Positions 10,524 to 22,755 of a stretch of 64,000 bases of DNA are shown one piece after another. The stretch is taken from NCBI GenBank assembly GCA_013399305.1, contig VXAI01000116.1, forward strand, positions 1 to 64,000. The letters run 5' to 3'. How positions within the stretch are numbered: the stretch's first letter is position 1; each line of letters opens with the position of its first letter. The translations under genes and the position numbers were made by a program. The stretch is from Rostratula benghalensis (Eukaryota; Chordata; Aves; Charadriiformes; Rostratulidae). The notes beneath the pieces are model-generated. The model was not told the DNA's origin. It did no database searches and was given only the letters and a program-made list of their open reading frames with translations.

Positions 10524-13500
10524 CTGTAAAGATATTCTATTAAGAGCAAGAAGAGAAAAAAAGAAAAAGAGGAAGACTGCTGTCATTTGCAGTGCAGGGA
10601 AGGAAATGTTTTAAGCCAACCGGTTACACAGATAGAATAGCTGACCAGAGTCTGGGTAATGCACACTGTTTCTAAAATAAAGCCCAAAGTTTCCCCCCAA
10701 AAGCCAAGGAACTTAGCAGAAATCACCTAAGTTTTCCCACGGCTTTAAGTCTTGAAGCTGAGATAGGTAAATAGGGGAAATCAGTTGGTTTAGGAGAGAA
10801 ATAATAACTTGTTAAGAGGTTCAGGTTGCAAGAAAGATGAATCTCACAAAATTCAACCCCCAGGATCCTGCAGATGTATACTGACTGAAAGATACAGACC
10901 TTCATTTTCTATCAGTTGTACATCTGATCAGTAAACACACAACCACACTGACATAGCTAAGCAGAAGATACACATGCAGATGTGGCTAGATGCTTACTTT
11001 ACTGGACATGCATATGAATTAATGATATATTTATGTAATGCCATGCAGACATGTAACAAAACATGTTGAGATAAATGAGGGGACAGAAAATCAGACCCAG
11101 TGTATGTGTTTTTGATCAATAAAATTCTTTACTTTGGGTTCATGAGGTGTGGAAGTGCTTTGACACGTCACATCATAGTTTTGCAATAGCAAAATAGTTA
11201 TTTGTATTATTATTATTGGAATTTTTTGCTACTGAATTTGGCTTTTATTTTGTTGCATGTCATTCCATGTTTGGTAAAGGCTTAATATAGCTGTATAATT
11301 AAAATGCTAAACACTATTTTTTAATACTTAGAGCCATACATTTCCTCAATGTATCCCCATTAAAAGAATTATTTGCTTTTTGAAATACAATTTCAATAGC
11401 ATGTGGGAGATTATTTAAATAAAATACAATGAGATTGATATTGTGGAAGCAGGATTAAATATTTTTAAGATGATGCTCTCATCCTAACCCTTTGTATATG
11501 ATTTTATATTTTGCAGTGGAGAGATAAATAAATGCGAATCACAGATTATGATTCCCTGATTCACTTGTGCTCAGGAAGGTAAAGATTGCTTGAAATATGT
11601 ATGATGAAGCTGGATTTTTCATAAAATAAGGTAGAAGAGATGATTCAATGAGCCCAAGAAAGTGGTGTTTCTGAAGGAAACAACTAAGAGACTGCAAGTG
11701 ACGTAAACAGATTGTATTTCTTGGAGGTTGAAGCGAGGTTTTTGACATTTGAGAGACCCTATTAAAATTTGGACTGTGCTCACTATCATCTGTGGACAAT
11801 ATTGATTGCTGAGCTGTTTACTTCTAACAGGAATTCTTTCTAGTCAAATGATGCAGTTTTAGGAAAGGGAATGACCTCTGTAGGAGGAGGGGGCGTACAA
11901 TTATAAATCATACCAAATGTGATTGAAACTCTCCCACAGGCAAAAAAAGAAAATCAAATTAAAGCAAATATTGTATTAAAGGAGTTTCAGTGGATGCCTT
12001 GGAGAGCTCTGATTTTCATGTAAATGCTCATTTAGACTGAGGTTTACTGCATCCTCAGAATAATGGAAAAGCAAAGCATATTTAATTGGAAAGAGAGGGA
12101 ATGCCAAGGAAATAGATGAATTGCAATTCACTTTCTAGATTTTTGCCTCCAGATCTAGTGGCTATGATAGCTCACTGTCTTAAATTGTACAAAGGAAAAC
12201 AGTAATTGAACTTCAGTCCATACAAGTTGGGAAACCTTGCTTTTTTTTTTTTCTTTTTCACATCTTCTAGATTATTGCAGCTTTAGGTAATTTCCCCATC
12301 AGGTCCTTTTGCATGTCCTTGTGGGAATTGCCTAGAGATTGACAGCTTTGATCTGGAAATTGTTGCAGCTAAACTGCTACAATTCATATGGAGAGAACTG
12401 CCAAATAATTTGACAGATAGATGCCAAGAAATGACGTACGCGGAACTGTCAGACAAACTTTTTTAGATGAACCATCCTTCGAGCTTTGTTATGTGGGTGT
12501 GGAGAATAGTGGCCATGGCTTGTTTCATGAGCCTGCTTCTGGTGGGCCACGAAGAGCTGACAGCATCTGTGCTCTGCAAAAGTGGGGTGCTGGGATGGGT
12601 GATGACTGCTGTCAGCAAATCCTAACAGAAATATAAACAGAAACTAGAAATTAAGGATTTTGCGGTCATGGAACCAACTCACAGGCAAATAGTTTCATGC
12701 CTGAAAGTGTAAAATCAATGTAAAGTGTTTCCTGAAACAAGATTCTTAATGAGAAACCCAAGAGTAAATAAGATCATTTTAACTGAGCTCAAGATGGATC
12801 TAAAAGAACTCAAACATTTGCATTTTTCCCATTTTTTTTTTTTTTTTTGCATTTGCACAAAAAATATATATAGATTTAAGCCAACAGTTAGAATCAATGC
12901 AATTGTAAATGTCATGGTACCACATAGGCTATCAGGCTACAGAGGCAACACATGTTGTAACCTAACTGAGTAAACATATTTTATTTGCATTCAAGCTAAT
13001 GCCTTGGAACTGGAGTTAACCTCCCAGTGCTAAAATCAGGGCAGATGCAAGGCTGTTACCCTGTTCTAAAAAACTGTGATGCTGTGTAGCCTGAACTATT
13101 CCATTTTTAAACCTCTTGTTGCATTTGTCTATGTATTTGGAGATTTAACGCAGCAGGGTATTGAAAATCTCATCAAGCTCAACAGAAAAGAGAGCTTTCA
13201 TCATTAAATGTTTTCATACTCTATAATGTGCAAAGTTACGTTATCATATTTTAAGGAGGCTTTAAGTAGGAGAAAGTGTCCTGATGCCTAAAGCTCGCAA
13301 CGTGCTAATTAAGATACACATGAGAAAAGTTAAGTGAATAATTTTAAGAAGAGAGGGAAGAAAGGATGCTACGCCATGAAGAAATACATGATGCTTCAGC
13401 CACTGAGCTCAATCACCAGGAAGGAAGAATGCATAAACAGGAAGAGGCAGTAAAGAAGTCATTTAATTGTGGGCTAGAGAAGAAAAACACCTCCCAGGAG

Positions 13501-14269
13501 ATTTATTCTGGACAGCTGAATGCCTGTGCTTATGGGAGCAGTGAAAATGTCACTGAGAGCTCTCTGGGTCTTGCTTGTCCTGGAGTAAGTTAGACGCACC
13601 AGTCAGTCCAAATGGTGAGATAATGCAGGGGAAACTGAGTATATCCATCAACTTTTTAATAATATTTCCTGCCGGTTTATCCTTCTCACAACTTTTAAAA
13701 TTATCTTTCTGTCTCAACAAATTGCTCCTTCTAAAACAGCCTGTAAATAGATTTTTCTAGGGTGTCCAACTGAAATTAAAGTGGTACTAGAAAATCTGGG
13801 ACACAGGGAGCCTCAGCTGAGAATTGCACTTTGGAAGCTGGTTCTTCTTCTGTCTCTGCAAAAGAGATCCATTAGGATGTTGGGTGGTGGCTTAAACCAA
13901 TTTTTTTCAGGTTATTCTAAATTCAGTGTTCCTTATTTTATGGACACTAGACTAAGTTTTATGGTTTTCAGACATATTAGCAACTATGTCATCTAATGAA
14001 CTTTGAGTACCTGAAATATTATGGAGAGGTAAATGCTCTGAGAAAAATAAATACATGACTCAGACTAGACATTGAGAATAGTAGAAACTTTGGACCTATA
14101 TCTCCCCAGGTTTTAGATTCCATTTTGAATTGTTATTAATAGTATCATCTCAGTTCACAGCATGCAGTGAAAATGACATCATCTATGTTTGTAAAGCACT
14201 GAGAACTGGTAGCGTTGAGCACCATGTAGAAGCTTATGACCAAATTACTCTGCCTTCCTTGTCTTTTCT

Positions 14270-14620
14270 AACTCATTCCTGTCTTCATGCTCCCTCTCTC
14301 AGTATTGGCCTCTCATGCTTTCTCCACTTGGCTGGTCCAAGGCTTAATACCAAGGTCCTAGCCCCCAGCATGGGCTCCTTCCTCAGTACCTCCTACCTCC
14401 CACCTCCCTCTCCAGCCTCCCCAGCCAGTCCTTGCCTATTCTGGTTCCTCCTGCAACAGTCTCTGGACTCCTGTCCCAGACTTCATCCTTCCTGTGCCAC
14501 AGTCACTTCCCATCCCCTTTCCATCATCCTCCACTTGGTGTCCATTTCCTGCAGCAAACATGGTGCATATAGCAGCAACCTCCCAATCACTCCTTGTGAC
14601 CAGACTTCCATGCCCTGAAT
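14270..14620 (+). other. C- and T-rich patch with a stop-free frame
   Basis: About 350 bases in which the plus strand is strongly enriched in C and T (many CTCC, CCTCC and TCCC words), unlike the AT-rich flanks. The skew removes stop codons and creates a 162-codon frame at 14130-14618 rich in Ser, Pro and Leu, and a 104-codon frame on the other strand. Neither resembles a known domain. It may be an old degenerate repeat or a strand-asymmetric region; I do not recognise the family. Confidence 0.5.
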
Positions 14621-15261
14621 AGCAGGGACTCGTGTGCAGGTTGGCACATGCCTTGCTTGTGCCCAGGTCCCACCCTGTCTGGAGTCTGCTCTCCAAAGAA
14701 GTGGGGAGAGGTTCAGACATGCTCAATGAGGCTGGTATCCTGACAGACAATTTCTGTTAAAGGCTAGCAAGTCCACACTGAGCAGATCCAATCACAATTT
14801 TTATAAGGGTCATCCTTTAACCAGATGTGGGTGGACCTACATAGAAACTGCACAGAGAAGCTGGTCTTTGACACACCTTCTTTTCTTCGCTCCAAAGTTA
14901 TGGAAGGGCACGAGGTTTTTCAGCAGCAAGCTTGTTCCTGAGTCAGCTACTTAGAAACACTGGAGCTAATTCAGCTGAAATTCAGTCTTCTAAAATGAAA
15001 GCAAAGCAATGCAAAGGATTCATGCACTACAGAAACATTTTGTAGTGTTTGGAAATGTAACAGACAATTAGAAGTGGGGTCTTCAAGATGGTTGGCAGCC
15101 TTGTATGTAAAACTACTGTCTGCGCTGCTACTAGCAGTGCAAGTAGGAGTCACAAACCCAAATGCACCCAAACTGGGGGTGTTCTGGATGTAAGATGAAG
15201 AAAGAGCTGCATTTTGTCATTTGGAGCTTTGAAAAGTTTGGGAAGTAAGAAAAATCTGCTC

Positions 15262-15372
15262 ATGTGAGGTCCTGAGATGCCTGACAAAACTTTATTTAGT
15301 CCCGCCTTGAGAAGGAAGTTGGGCTAGATCAGCTCCCAAAGTCCCTTCCAACCAAAATTTTTCTATCATTCA
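15262..15372 (+). mobile_element. CR1 LINE 3' end fragment
   Basis: The segment ends with the diagnostic CR1 3' terminus: GGGCTAGATCAGCT, then GTCCCTTCCAACC, then an AT-rich tail containing TTCTATCATTCAT that resembles the terminal ATTCTATG repeats. Only about 60-110 bases are recognisable, so this is a severely 5'-truncated, non-coding insertion on the plus strand. The left boundary is uncertain; the part from about 15310 is secure. Confidence 0.85.
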
Positions 15373-17913
15373 TATTTTCATCATATAAAGTTTCAAGTGT
15401 TTTATATTCCAGTTTTCAGGATGGTTATATTTCCTAATAATAGACCACTACTGTCTATTTAGAAAGTTGTCTTTGAAGACCAGCTATGACACACTTTTAA
15501 TTGATTGACCTTGGCTAAGAGGGGTGAGAAACTTAAGGAAAGAAAAGCATTCTTCTGTCACCTGTAAAACTGTACAACATGCAAGTTGTCATTATTTGTG
15601 GACTAGGTTTGCACCAAATTATTTAACCATGCTGTGAATTATTCCCATGATTTAAACTGCTCTGTATGAAGAGTGAATACCATCATGATTCTAGCAAGAA
15701 GAGCAATTACAATAGTAATATTCTGCCAGTTCTAAGAACCACACAGTGAACCCTAATAAATAACAGGCTTGGTCTCAAAGCAATAAATGTGCCAGGGTAT
15801 GAAAATCACCTTTTTTTTTTTTTCATACATATAACAGTAAAGTGTGATTTAGTGTTTCCTGCCTTCATTGTATCAGTAACATCCTACCAGCAATCATCCA
15901 CAATAAGCTATTACATTATTTCAAATTGCATATAATATTTAGTGTTGAGGAAGCAATGCATGTGAGAACATTCAAACTAAAAATCTGTTCACAGCAAAGA
16001 TTTGTCAGGCATCTCTATTCCTCATATATATATACATATATTGATTTTTGTTTCATATTTAGAATCACTTATCTGCTAAAAAAATCAAGTTCTAACATGC
16101 CCTCAGCTCTGACAGCAAAATACCAGCAAAATGGAGTATATAGGTATGTTGTGACTCCTGCATAAGGAGTATGTGGTAAAAGTAAGAGAATGCAGACTGT
16201 AACTGCCTCCTGCAAATCTCTGAATACACCCTGAAAAACTAAAGCATGCAAGAAATGTCTGGTTGCTAGTACAACTGGTTGCACAACATTGACTCCCCTT
16301 TGGTCTAGCAGACCTCAGATCTGTTGACCTGGACAGTCTCTTTTTGTCTGAGCGGGGAAATTACGAAAAGTACTTTCCAGCAAAAGCTGGAGAATAAAGA
16401 GAGATTTGCTCAGTGCACTTCTTTAAGATTTTATAAACATTTGTCTGTGGCGTCAGAAAATCCTGCAAAACACCATACTGAATCATCTTTTGGGAACATG
16501 TGACTGGGTAAAGCATGCTCTCCACAGCATTCAAAGCCGATCTCTATTTTGAACCCGAAACAGCCAGGTGTTACGGGCTTTGGTGATTTACCCAGTGACA
16601 AACATATTCCCTTTCTTCCACTTTGCTTCTGCACATTTCAGGCAGGGGGATATGGTGTGATAGACTTTGTACCACAGAATTAGCACTTCCAGAGCAGAAT
16701 CAGTGACAACACAATGTACCTGGTATTTCCTAACGACCTTCTCAGTCAAATTGTAATGAGGCTTCTTAGTGAGCAGCAATTAGGTCTGATTGTGTTGGGA
16801 ATCAGAGCAGATAAGCTATTAGCAAAACATTTATATTAGAAGAATGAAATGATCTTTTTTTAATCACAATACTCTGTTTTCCTGGGCAGGATTTGTTCTT
16901 TCTCTTCATAGGCAGTGGATAAAGAAGCAACATGGTTTCCTGTGGGCTCATAAAGATATACTATGGGGTAATAAACCTGAATAATATTCATTTCCATTTG
17001 TTATAATGATTGTAATAAATCTACAAGGCATAGATGAAAGCAGTTGTACTAGCCTTGCATCTCACCAAAGATAAAAAAGCTTCTAAAAAGGACAGAATGG
17101 AGTGTGTATTATGCCTTCTTAATTTTAAGTACATTTAAAAGAATTGCCGTTTCCTTCTGTTGCCTCATTTACAAGCACCAAGTTAGGTGGTAATTATAAG
17201 ATAATTCAGTAACACTCTAAAATAATGATTCAGCTAATTAATGCTGAATTACAGAGGCAGTCCTACACAGATACTTATAACACCCCCATTAACACTGACA
17301 GAGTTCATCATGATTATTCCAGTGAGCACTGAAGGAACTGCATGTGATTAGACCATTTCTTGACAATGTTTGCTGGGTTGGTTTTTTTTCTTTTTCTGCC
17401 TTTTTTTTTTTCTTTTTTAGCTAAATCTGTGGCCTTTTGCAGGTGTCTTAGGCAGGAAATGGGATAGGAACCCTCCCTTCCACTATGTAGCAGTAACCAT
17501 GTGCAATTTTCATGAGGTCCCTAAAGCCTACACTGAGATATTACACTCACCACTGAAATCACAAGCACAAAAAGGTATGGTCTTTTGTTTGCAAGCTTTG
17601 GGCAATGAGCGTGTTACCATCTGCAGTATCTTCGAATTTGGCTGATGCTGATGTAGAGCAGAGGGCAGAAAAGACTTCTTGCTCAAGGTCAGTGGAGGGG
17701 GTTGTTGCCTCGCATCCCAGGGCCCAGCATCCTTCTTTTATATTTCTCCCAGTTGCTTTGGAGAGACAAAGTTATTCTGGATGACAGTCTTGTGTTTTTT
17801 TGGGCTTTGTATTTTGTAAATGCTGTCTCATTTGTATATGTTGCAGTTGTGCCTTGTTGTGGAAAATGGAAAGGGGGCTATAGGAAGGCTTTTAAAACAC
17901 ACCCAACTATTTT

Positions 17914-17930
17914 TTGTTGTTGTTGTTGTT
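17914..17930. repeat. (TTG)n microsatellite
   Basis: Five to six TTG units follow a run of T. It translates as a poly-Cys stretch in a 127-codon plus-strand frame (17702-18085), which argues that this frame is not a real protein. Confidence 0.8.
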
Positions 17931-18449
17931 TATCTCAAAATGGGCAAGGAGTTTATAAAAAAGTAGGTTTAGTGATTTTATTTACATGGAAAGAAGCACG
18001 GATCAGGGTAACACAACAAGGATTTCAAGATAGCATGTTCAGATGTCCCAAGCAAACTTTGTTGACTTCACTGCCTGCAAGCTGATGTCACCATTCTGAA
18101 TGAAGTCTAACTCATTGCTGAGAGAGATGACTCTGGCAATGACATGCGTCTACCCATTTGTGTCAGCTGCCTGGACATCACCACCCTGTGTGCTCCCTTA
18201 CATAGGAAATATTTACAAAACTTTTATGAAATCACAGCACATAGCAAATCACTTTTCTTCCATAAGGATCTGCACGCCCAAATGTTAAATACATGCTGGA
18301 GAGGAAAGGAGTTAGAAATCGTATATAAATATACTACGCAGCCACTGGAAAATTAAATACAAATTTATCTAATTAAGGCATCTTGGCAAATACTTTTTGC
18401 CCCAAACTCGCAATTTTTATTTCTAAGTGGGAGTTCTGCAGAGGCTAAT

Positions 18450-18770
18450 GTGTGAAAATTCCCACAGCGAATCACCCAGGGCCCCGTGCATCACCACTGT
18501 GCTCAGCCCTGGCTTCCGCTCCTGGTGGTGGAGAGCAGGCTCTTGAGGAAGGCAGGCCAGAAGAAGCACAGCATGACATGGCAGCAGAGCTGCTTCAGCC
18601 CCATGGTTCTGGCTGTAAGATGGGAATAGTCTGGCGATAGTCCTCTCATCCCCACAGGGGGCAATGGGTGATGGATCTGTGTGCTGGCACTGTGTCTGCA
18701 GCCCAACGATCTCCAGCTGTCATAGATGGCAGCTGGCTGCGTTACAGCCAGTTCAGAGCTGGGCTTGATG
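18450..18770. other. GC-rich patch without recognised gene
   Basis: About 320 bases of raised GC content with several CAGC, GCTG and CCAG words and a near-palindrome CAGCTGTCAT/ATGGCAGCTG at 18714-18735 (one mismatched pair). No frame shows a known domain. It could be an exon, a regulatory element or an old repeat; I cannot tell which. Confidence 0.35.
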
Positions 18771-19114
18771 GTTTCTTTGGGTTACCAAACCCCTTTTCAT
18801 TCTGGCCAGAAGAACGTAAAAAATGCAACACTATGGATACAGAGGCAAATTCAGACTTGGCAGAACAGAGTTGCTTTCACTTATGTAAGGGCTGAATCTG
18901 CCTCCTGATGTTTTAGCGGCCAGTTACTTCCCCTCTCCTCAGTGCAGAAGTATTGCTTTCGCTGTCCCAGGCAGCTAGAGGCACTGCTAAAGCACATTTG
19001 TCCAGCTCTTCAAAATCAGTAAGAGCTGGGCTGGGTTGAGGTGGAAAATTATGGGATTACAATCACAGTACCTAACTTGATGGACTGAGGCTCTGCTTCT
19101 GAGTATGCTGCAGA

Positions 19115-19200
19115 ATGTGAAGGAATAACCTCATCTTTCCACTCTCCTAATTGTCTGTCTGTAAAAAGGGATGGTAATCTTTTATTCATCTATCTTACCT
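19115..19200 (+). mobile_element. Possible MIR-like SINE remnant
   Basis: The order CCTCATCT, TCTGTAAAAAGGGATGGTAA, then TATCTTACCTATT parallels the conserved MIR stretch (CCTCATCTGTAAAATGGGGATAATAA followed by TACCTACCTCA) on the plus strand. The match is partial and divergent, as expected for an element inserted before the amniote radiation. Consensus recalled from memory. Confidence 0.4.
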
Positions 19201-19314
19201 ATTCAGAGTAGAATATATACTGAAATGTAAGCAATGATAATAGAACATGAAGCAAATCGGCCTGGGAGTATAAAAGTGACAGAGGTGGATGGACAGAAAC
19301 AAACCAAGTATCAC

Positions 19315-19327
19315 GAGAGAGAGAGAG
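19315..19327. repeat. (GA)n short microsatellite
   Basis: Six GA units plus a G; short simple repeat without other context. Confidence 0.75.
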
Positions 19328-20214
19328 TAGAAATCACAAATGCAGTTGGCTCAGTGAAAATCCCTGCTGAGAAACCCAGCTGAGGGTAAGTTTTGGGTAG
19401 CTCCTTTTTTTCCTTGCCTGCTGAAGTAGCGTTTAGTGGGGAGAAGCTCACTCCTCTCCAAAAGCTGGAGGTACAGCTCTTCTTGTGGGCTATTGGTAAG
19501 AAATGCTTTGCTAAAAGGGGAAAAGCCTGGGCACACATAGGGTACTGCTTGTGTGATAACTGGAAATCCAAGGTGGCTGTGATCTTAGAAATGCCTCTGG
19601 AAATTCACTCAGTGCTTGCTAATTGCCCAAGAAAGGGCTAAATTCATTCCCTGATGAATGAACTGTGGTCAGCCAAGGAAGAATTTCAGAGATCATATAT
19701 CTGTGGTGGAGACTAGTGAAAGAGTGGAAGAAATGGGCCAATCTGGCCCTTGTAAAGATAAACAGTGATTAGAGAAAGGAAACAATCCAAGGAACAAGCT
19801 GAATTTGGCAAGAATACATCAGTGCTGTGTTTTCCAACTCTGCAAGTGTACAGCCCCTAGGCAAAACCAACGCCAGTGGAAAGCTTCAACCAGCAAACTG
19901 CAAACGCTTTAAAAAACTGATGATAGGCTCTTTGGGAGCCTCTCTGGGAGGAATATTCTTGTCTGGCAAAGTGACTTGCATACTTCTGGCACTAAACAAA
20001 CCACGTCTAACTATGGTGCTTCTGTGGTCACCCATTGCCACACTATTTTTGTGCTTCTCTGCCTTAACTTGCTCTATGCACACAGTCCCTGCGGCAGAGG
20101 AGGCAGCTCTCCCCAGCTTGTTGACAGAAGGCAGAGGCTTAAATTTGGACTTGAGGAAGGACTCTTGATGAAATCCAGAATCATAAACCAAAGCCCTCTC
20201 TTGGCATTACTCAT

Positions 20215-20510
20215 ATGAGTCAGGACTGCCCAGTATCGCTGCTGTGGCATGGGCATGAGCTTGTGAGGCTGGCAGCAACCCATACCACAGGAGCAGCACC
20301 CCATCTTCCCAGCACCCCCATACTCAAGCAGCCACCACTTCCTCCACTCATGCTGGCTCACCCCACCGTGCAGTACCAGCAGCAGCCACACTTCTCATCT
20401 TGCAACAGCACACCTCTGCCACCAACCCTGTTGGCCAAGCAGCCAGCCCCTGCCACCAGCAGCCTCTGCCACCCAGCACTGTGCAGAGAGAAGTCCTAGC
20501 TCCTGCTCCT
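20215..20510 (+). other. GC-rich CAG/CCA-rich patch
   Basis: The plus strand is dense in GCAGCA, CAGCC, CCACC and CCAGC words with no strict period, in a stop-free 94-codon plus-strand frame (20215-20499) rich in Pro, Leu, Thr and Ala, and a 105-codon frame on the opposite strand. It could be a degenerate minisatellite or a low-complexity coding exon. I see no acceptor and donor pair that decides it, and no domain. Confidence 0.4.
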
Positions 20511-22528
20511 CACCTGGAGGTTAGCCCTTTCCTTTTGCCTGGGGAAAAAAGCCAATCTCTTTTTATGTCCCTCCTCCCTGATGAAGAAAGCTTAGCCTCA
20601 GACCATCCCACACTTTATGGGGCCAAGATCTACAGCCTTGGCTGGCTGAAGGGCTGCAACAGTCTTTTGGGGGAAGCTGCAGAAGCAATATAGTTCAGAG
20701 ACAAAGATGTCCAACATCAGTGAAGTTGACTCTGAAGCCTGCTGTTTATGGCATCCCTGGGTGGGAAGGAAATCCTCAATTTTGTTTGAACTCTCTTCTC
20801 AGAGAACTTTGACAATGTGAAATATACCTAATTGGGCTGTCAGGAGAGCTGAGGAAAAGCTTATGTGAGGTTTAGGAGTGAGATATCAGCACTACTGAAA
20901 GAGTCTGGCATTGTGTAGAAATAGCACTTAAATGACAGTAAGGCAGGGATTTTGGGATACAGGCATGTGAGAGTCGTGCTTCCTGGTCCTGTGAGGCAGG
21001 TGAGATCTCACAGGCAGTCTATGATGGATAAAGTAACTTGCTAAGTTTGAGACTGCTTCACTGTTCCTTCACAGATAATGACATTTGTGCCATGGTATCA
21101 GTCATACACTGCTTACGTTTGCCATGAACATAGTGTGATAATTACCTTTGGATATAGCCACACTAAATAATTGAAATTCAGCAAAATCCATCAGTCCTCT
21201 TCCCAGTTTGACCAGGAGAAGTGACCTCCCAGGACTGCATGTGCCAGCAAGAGAGAGCAGGGGGCCAGGGAAGCACGGGGCAGGAGTGGTGTGTACCATC
21301 CTCTCTACAAAACAAGACCGCCCTTTCAAACAGTTCAATATCTTCCCATTGTGGTTGTGGAGTGAGGTGGATTTTTTTCCCCTTCTGTGTTAGATTCCCA
21401 TTGTAGACCAACATTTTTGCTGAACAGATTGTGCTGCCGTTGAGTCTGGGCTGAGACCTCACCATGTGCAATTGAAAACCATTAAATGTGTGACCATTTT
21501 ATCAAATTGACCCTTGTATGGACCCTGAACGTCTCCTTAGACCAATACACAGGCCTGACTGGCACTGCCTGCCTTTGTCATGTTTAAAGATTTTGTGCTT
21601 TTGTGCTGTTACATGCTTTTTATAGATTTACTGAAAAGTCTAACGTGGTGACTTGTAGCTCAGTGTGATTTACCCTGTTGTTTTCTGCTGTGCAAAACTG
21701 TTCCTCAGTAGAGCTGTGATTTCAGGAGGATGTTTGCACAGAAATATAATGAGGCTTGGCTGGTCCTTGGGAGCAGGAGCGATTTTGAATGGCTGCTGAC
21801 CTCGCAGGGAATCTGGGCTGCGATCAGGCAGAAACCGCTGAGCTGGAAACAAAAACCTAGAGAAACTAAAGTAGGCTCTCCATCTTCCCTGTTAGTAAAG
21901 AGGTAGCTTATTCAAAAGTCTGCAGCAAACACTAGAAGACACATTCATAGCTTTTTTTAAAAAAATATTTTTAGCAGTAATACGACTTTTAAAAATGGGT
22001 CTGTGTTCTTCAGTGTGTTTATGTAAACTGTTCACTTGCAAATCAGCTGCCCCTCTCTTTGCTTTTGTCCTGATGAGAAGTTTTGAGCTTGCACTTTCTC
22101 CTGGAGGTGGGACCTGTGTGTTAGGCCCTTGGACAGGCTCTGCAAAGATGAGGCTCTTGAAACTCAAGAGAGAAAGATTTATTTGGTTGATAGTCAGGTT
22201 TATTAGTTGCCATTTTTTAAAGAGCTGTGTAGGGGTTACTTTCTGACTTCCAGTGTTGCACAATGCATTCAATTACAGGGAAAATACATGCAGGTGTTGT
22301 ATCTGAATAAGAAGTGGGACAAAACCAGTATTTTTGTCCAATAGAACTTCTTCTGGCCTTTTTTAGCAATTAACTATCTTATGCTGATAAATCACATTTT
22401 GCACGACACAGATCCAAAGGCTTGAACAAAAAGGTTGTGGGATAAAGAATTGCTCCTCACAGGGCTCCTGTGCCCTCTTTCCAACATATTCTCTCCTCTT
22501 GAAAATGAAGGGCTTGCTCATACTTAAA

Positions 22529-22560
22529 AGAAAAAAAAAAAAATTAAAAAATTAAAAAAA
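22529..22560 (+). repeat. A-rich low-complexity tract
   Basis: Runs of A interrupted by TT on the plus strand. It could be the tail of a decayed retroposed sequence, but nothing recognisable lies upstream. Confidence 0.7.
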
Positions 22561-22654
22561 GAAGAGTTTGCCTTTGGCCGGAGATTGATTGTGGAAAAAT
22601 TTAGCCCATCAGAAAATGTTTTGGAAACTTATGAGGCTGTAAGCAGATGATCTG

Positions 22655-22755
22655 ATCCTGATCCCACTTAGCTCACAGCTGTTTTACTCCCACTGTAACA
22701 CCAGCGACTGCCATGGATTTACCCGTGATTTGCCACCGTAAGCTGAGATCAGGAT
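22655..22755. repeat. Hairpin-shaped ancient interspersed repeat (MITE-like), family unnamed
   Basis: The ends are inverted copies of each other: ATCCTGATC followed by a region with TTAGCTCAC on the left (22655-22676), and GTAAGCTGAGATCAGGAT on the right (22738-22755). The interior also shows ACTCCCACTGTAAC on one side and GATTTGCCACCGTAA on the other. Words such as TTTACNCCRGTGTAA and CTGAGATCAG are, to my memory, typical of an old repeat seen widely in reptile and bird genomes. A palindromic non-autonomous DNA element or its relic is the best reading. No coding capacity. Confidence 0.5.

Larger units (their letters stand above)
9774..15261. other. Non-coding AT-rich stretch
   Basis: No gene is established. 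The stretch contains a strong splice-bordered candidate on the minus strand at 10451-10523, with weaker neighbours at 10038-10090 and 10727-10757. It also has a 17-base T run at 12832-12848, a 71-codon CpG-containing open frame at 12421-12636, a 75-codon frame at 13366-13593 ending beside a GTAAGT, and a C-rich patch at 14270-14620. The rest is ordinary AT-rich sequence in which I see nothing. Confidence 0.55.

Noticed and set aside
13366..13593. 75-codon frame ending beside TGGA|GTAAGT
   Set aside because: The donor is good, but no acceptor with a proper pyrimidine tract precedes it, and the purine-rich composition explains the open frame.
17702..18085. 127-codon plus-strand open frame
   Set aside because: It includes a poly-Cys run made by the (TTG)n microsatellite and no recognisable motif.
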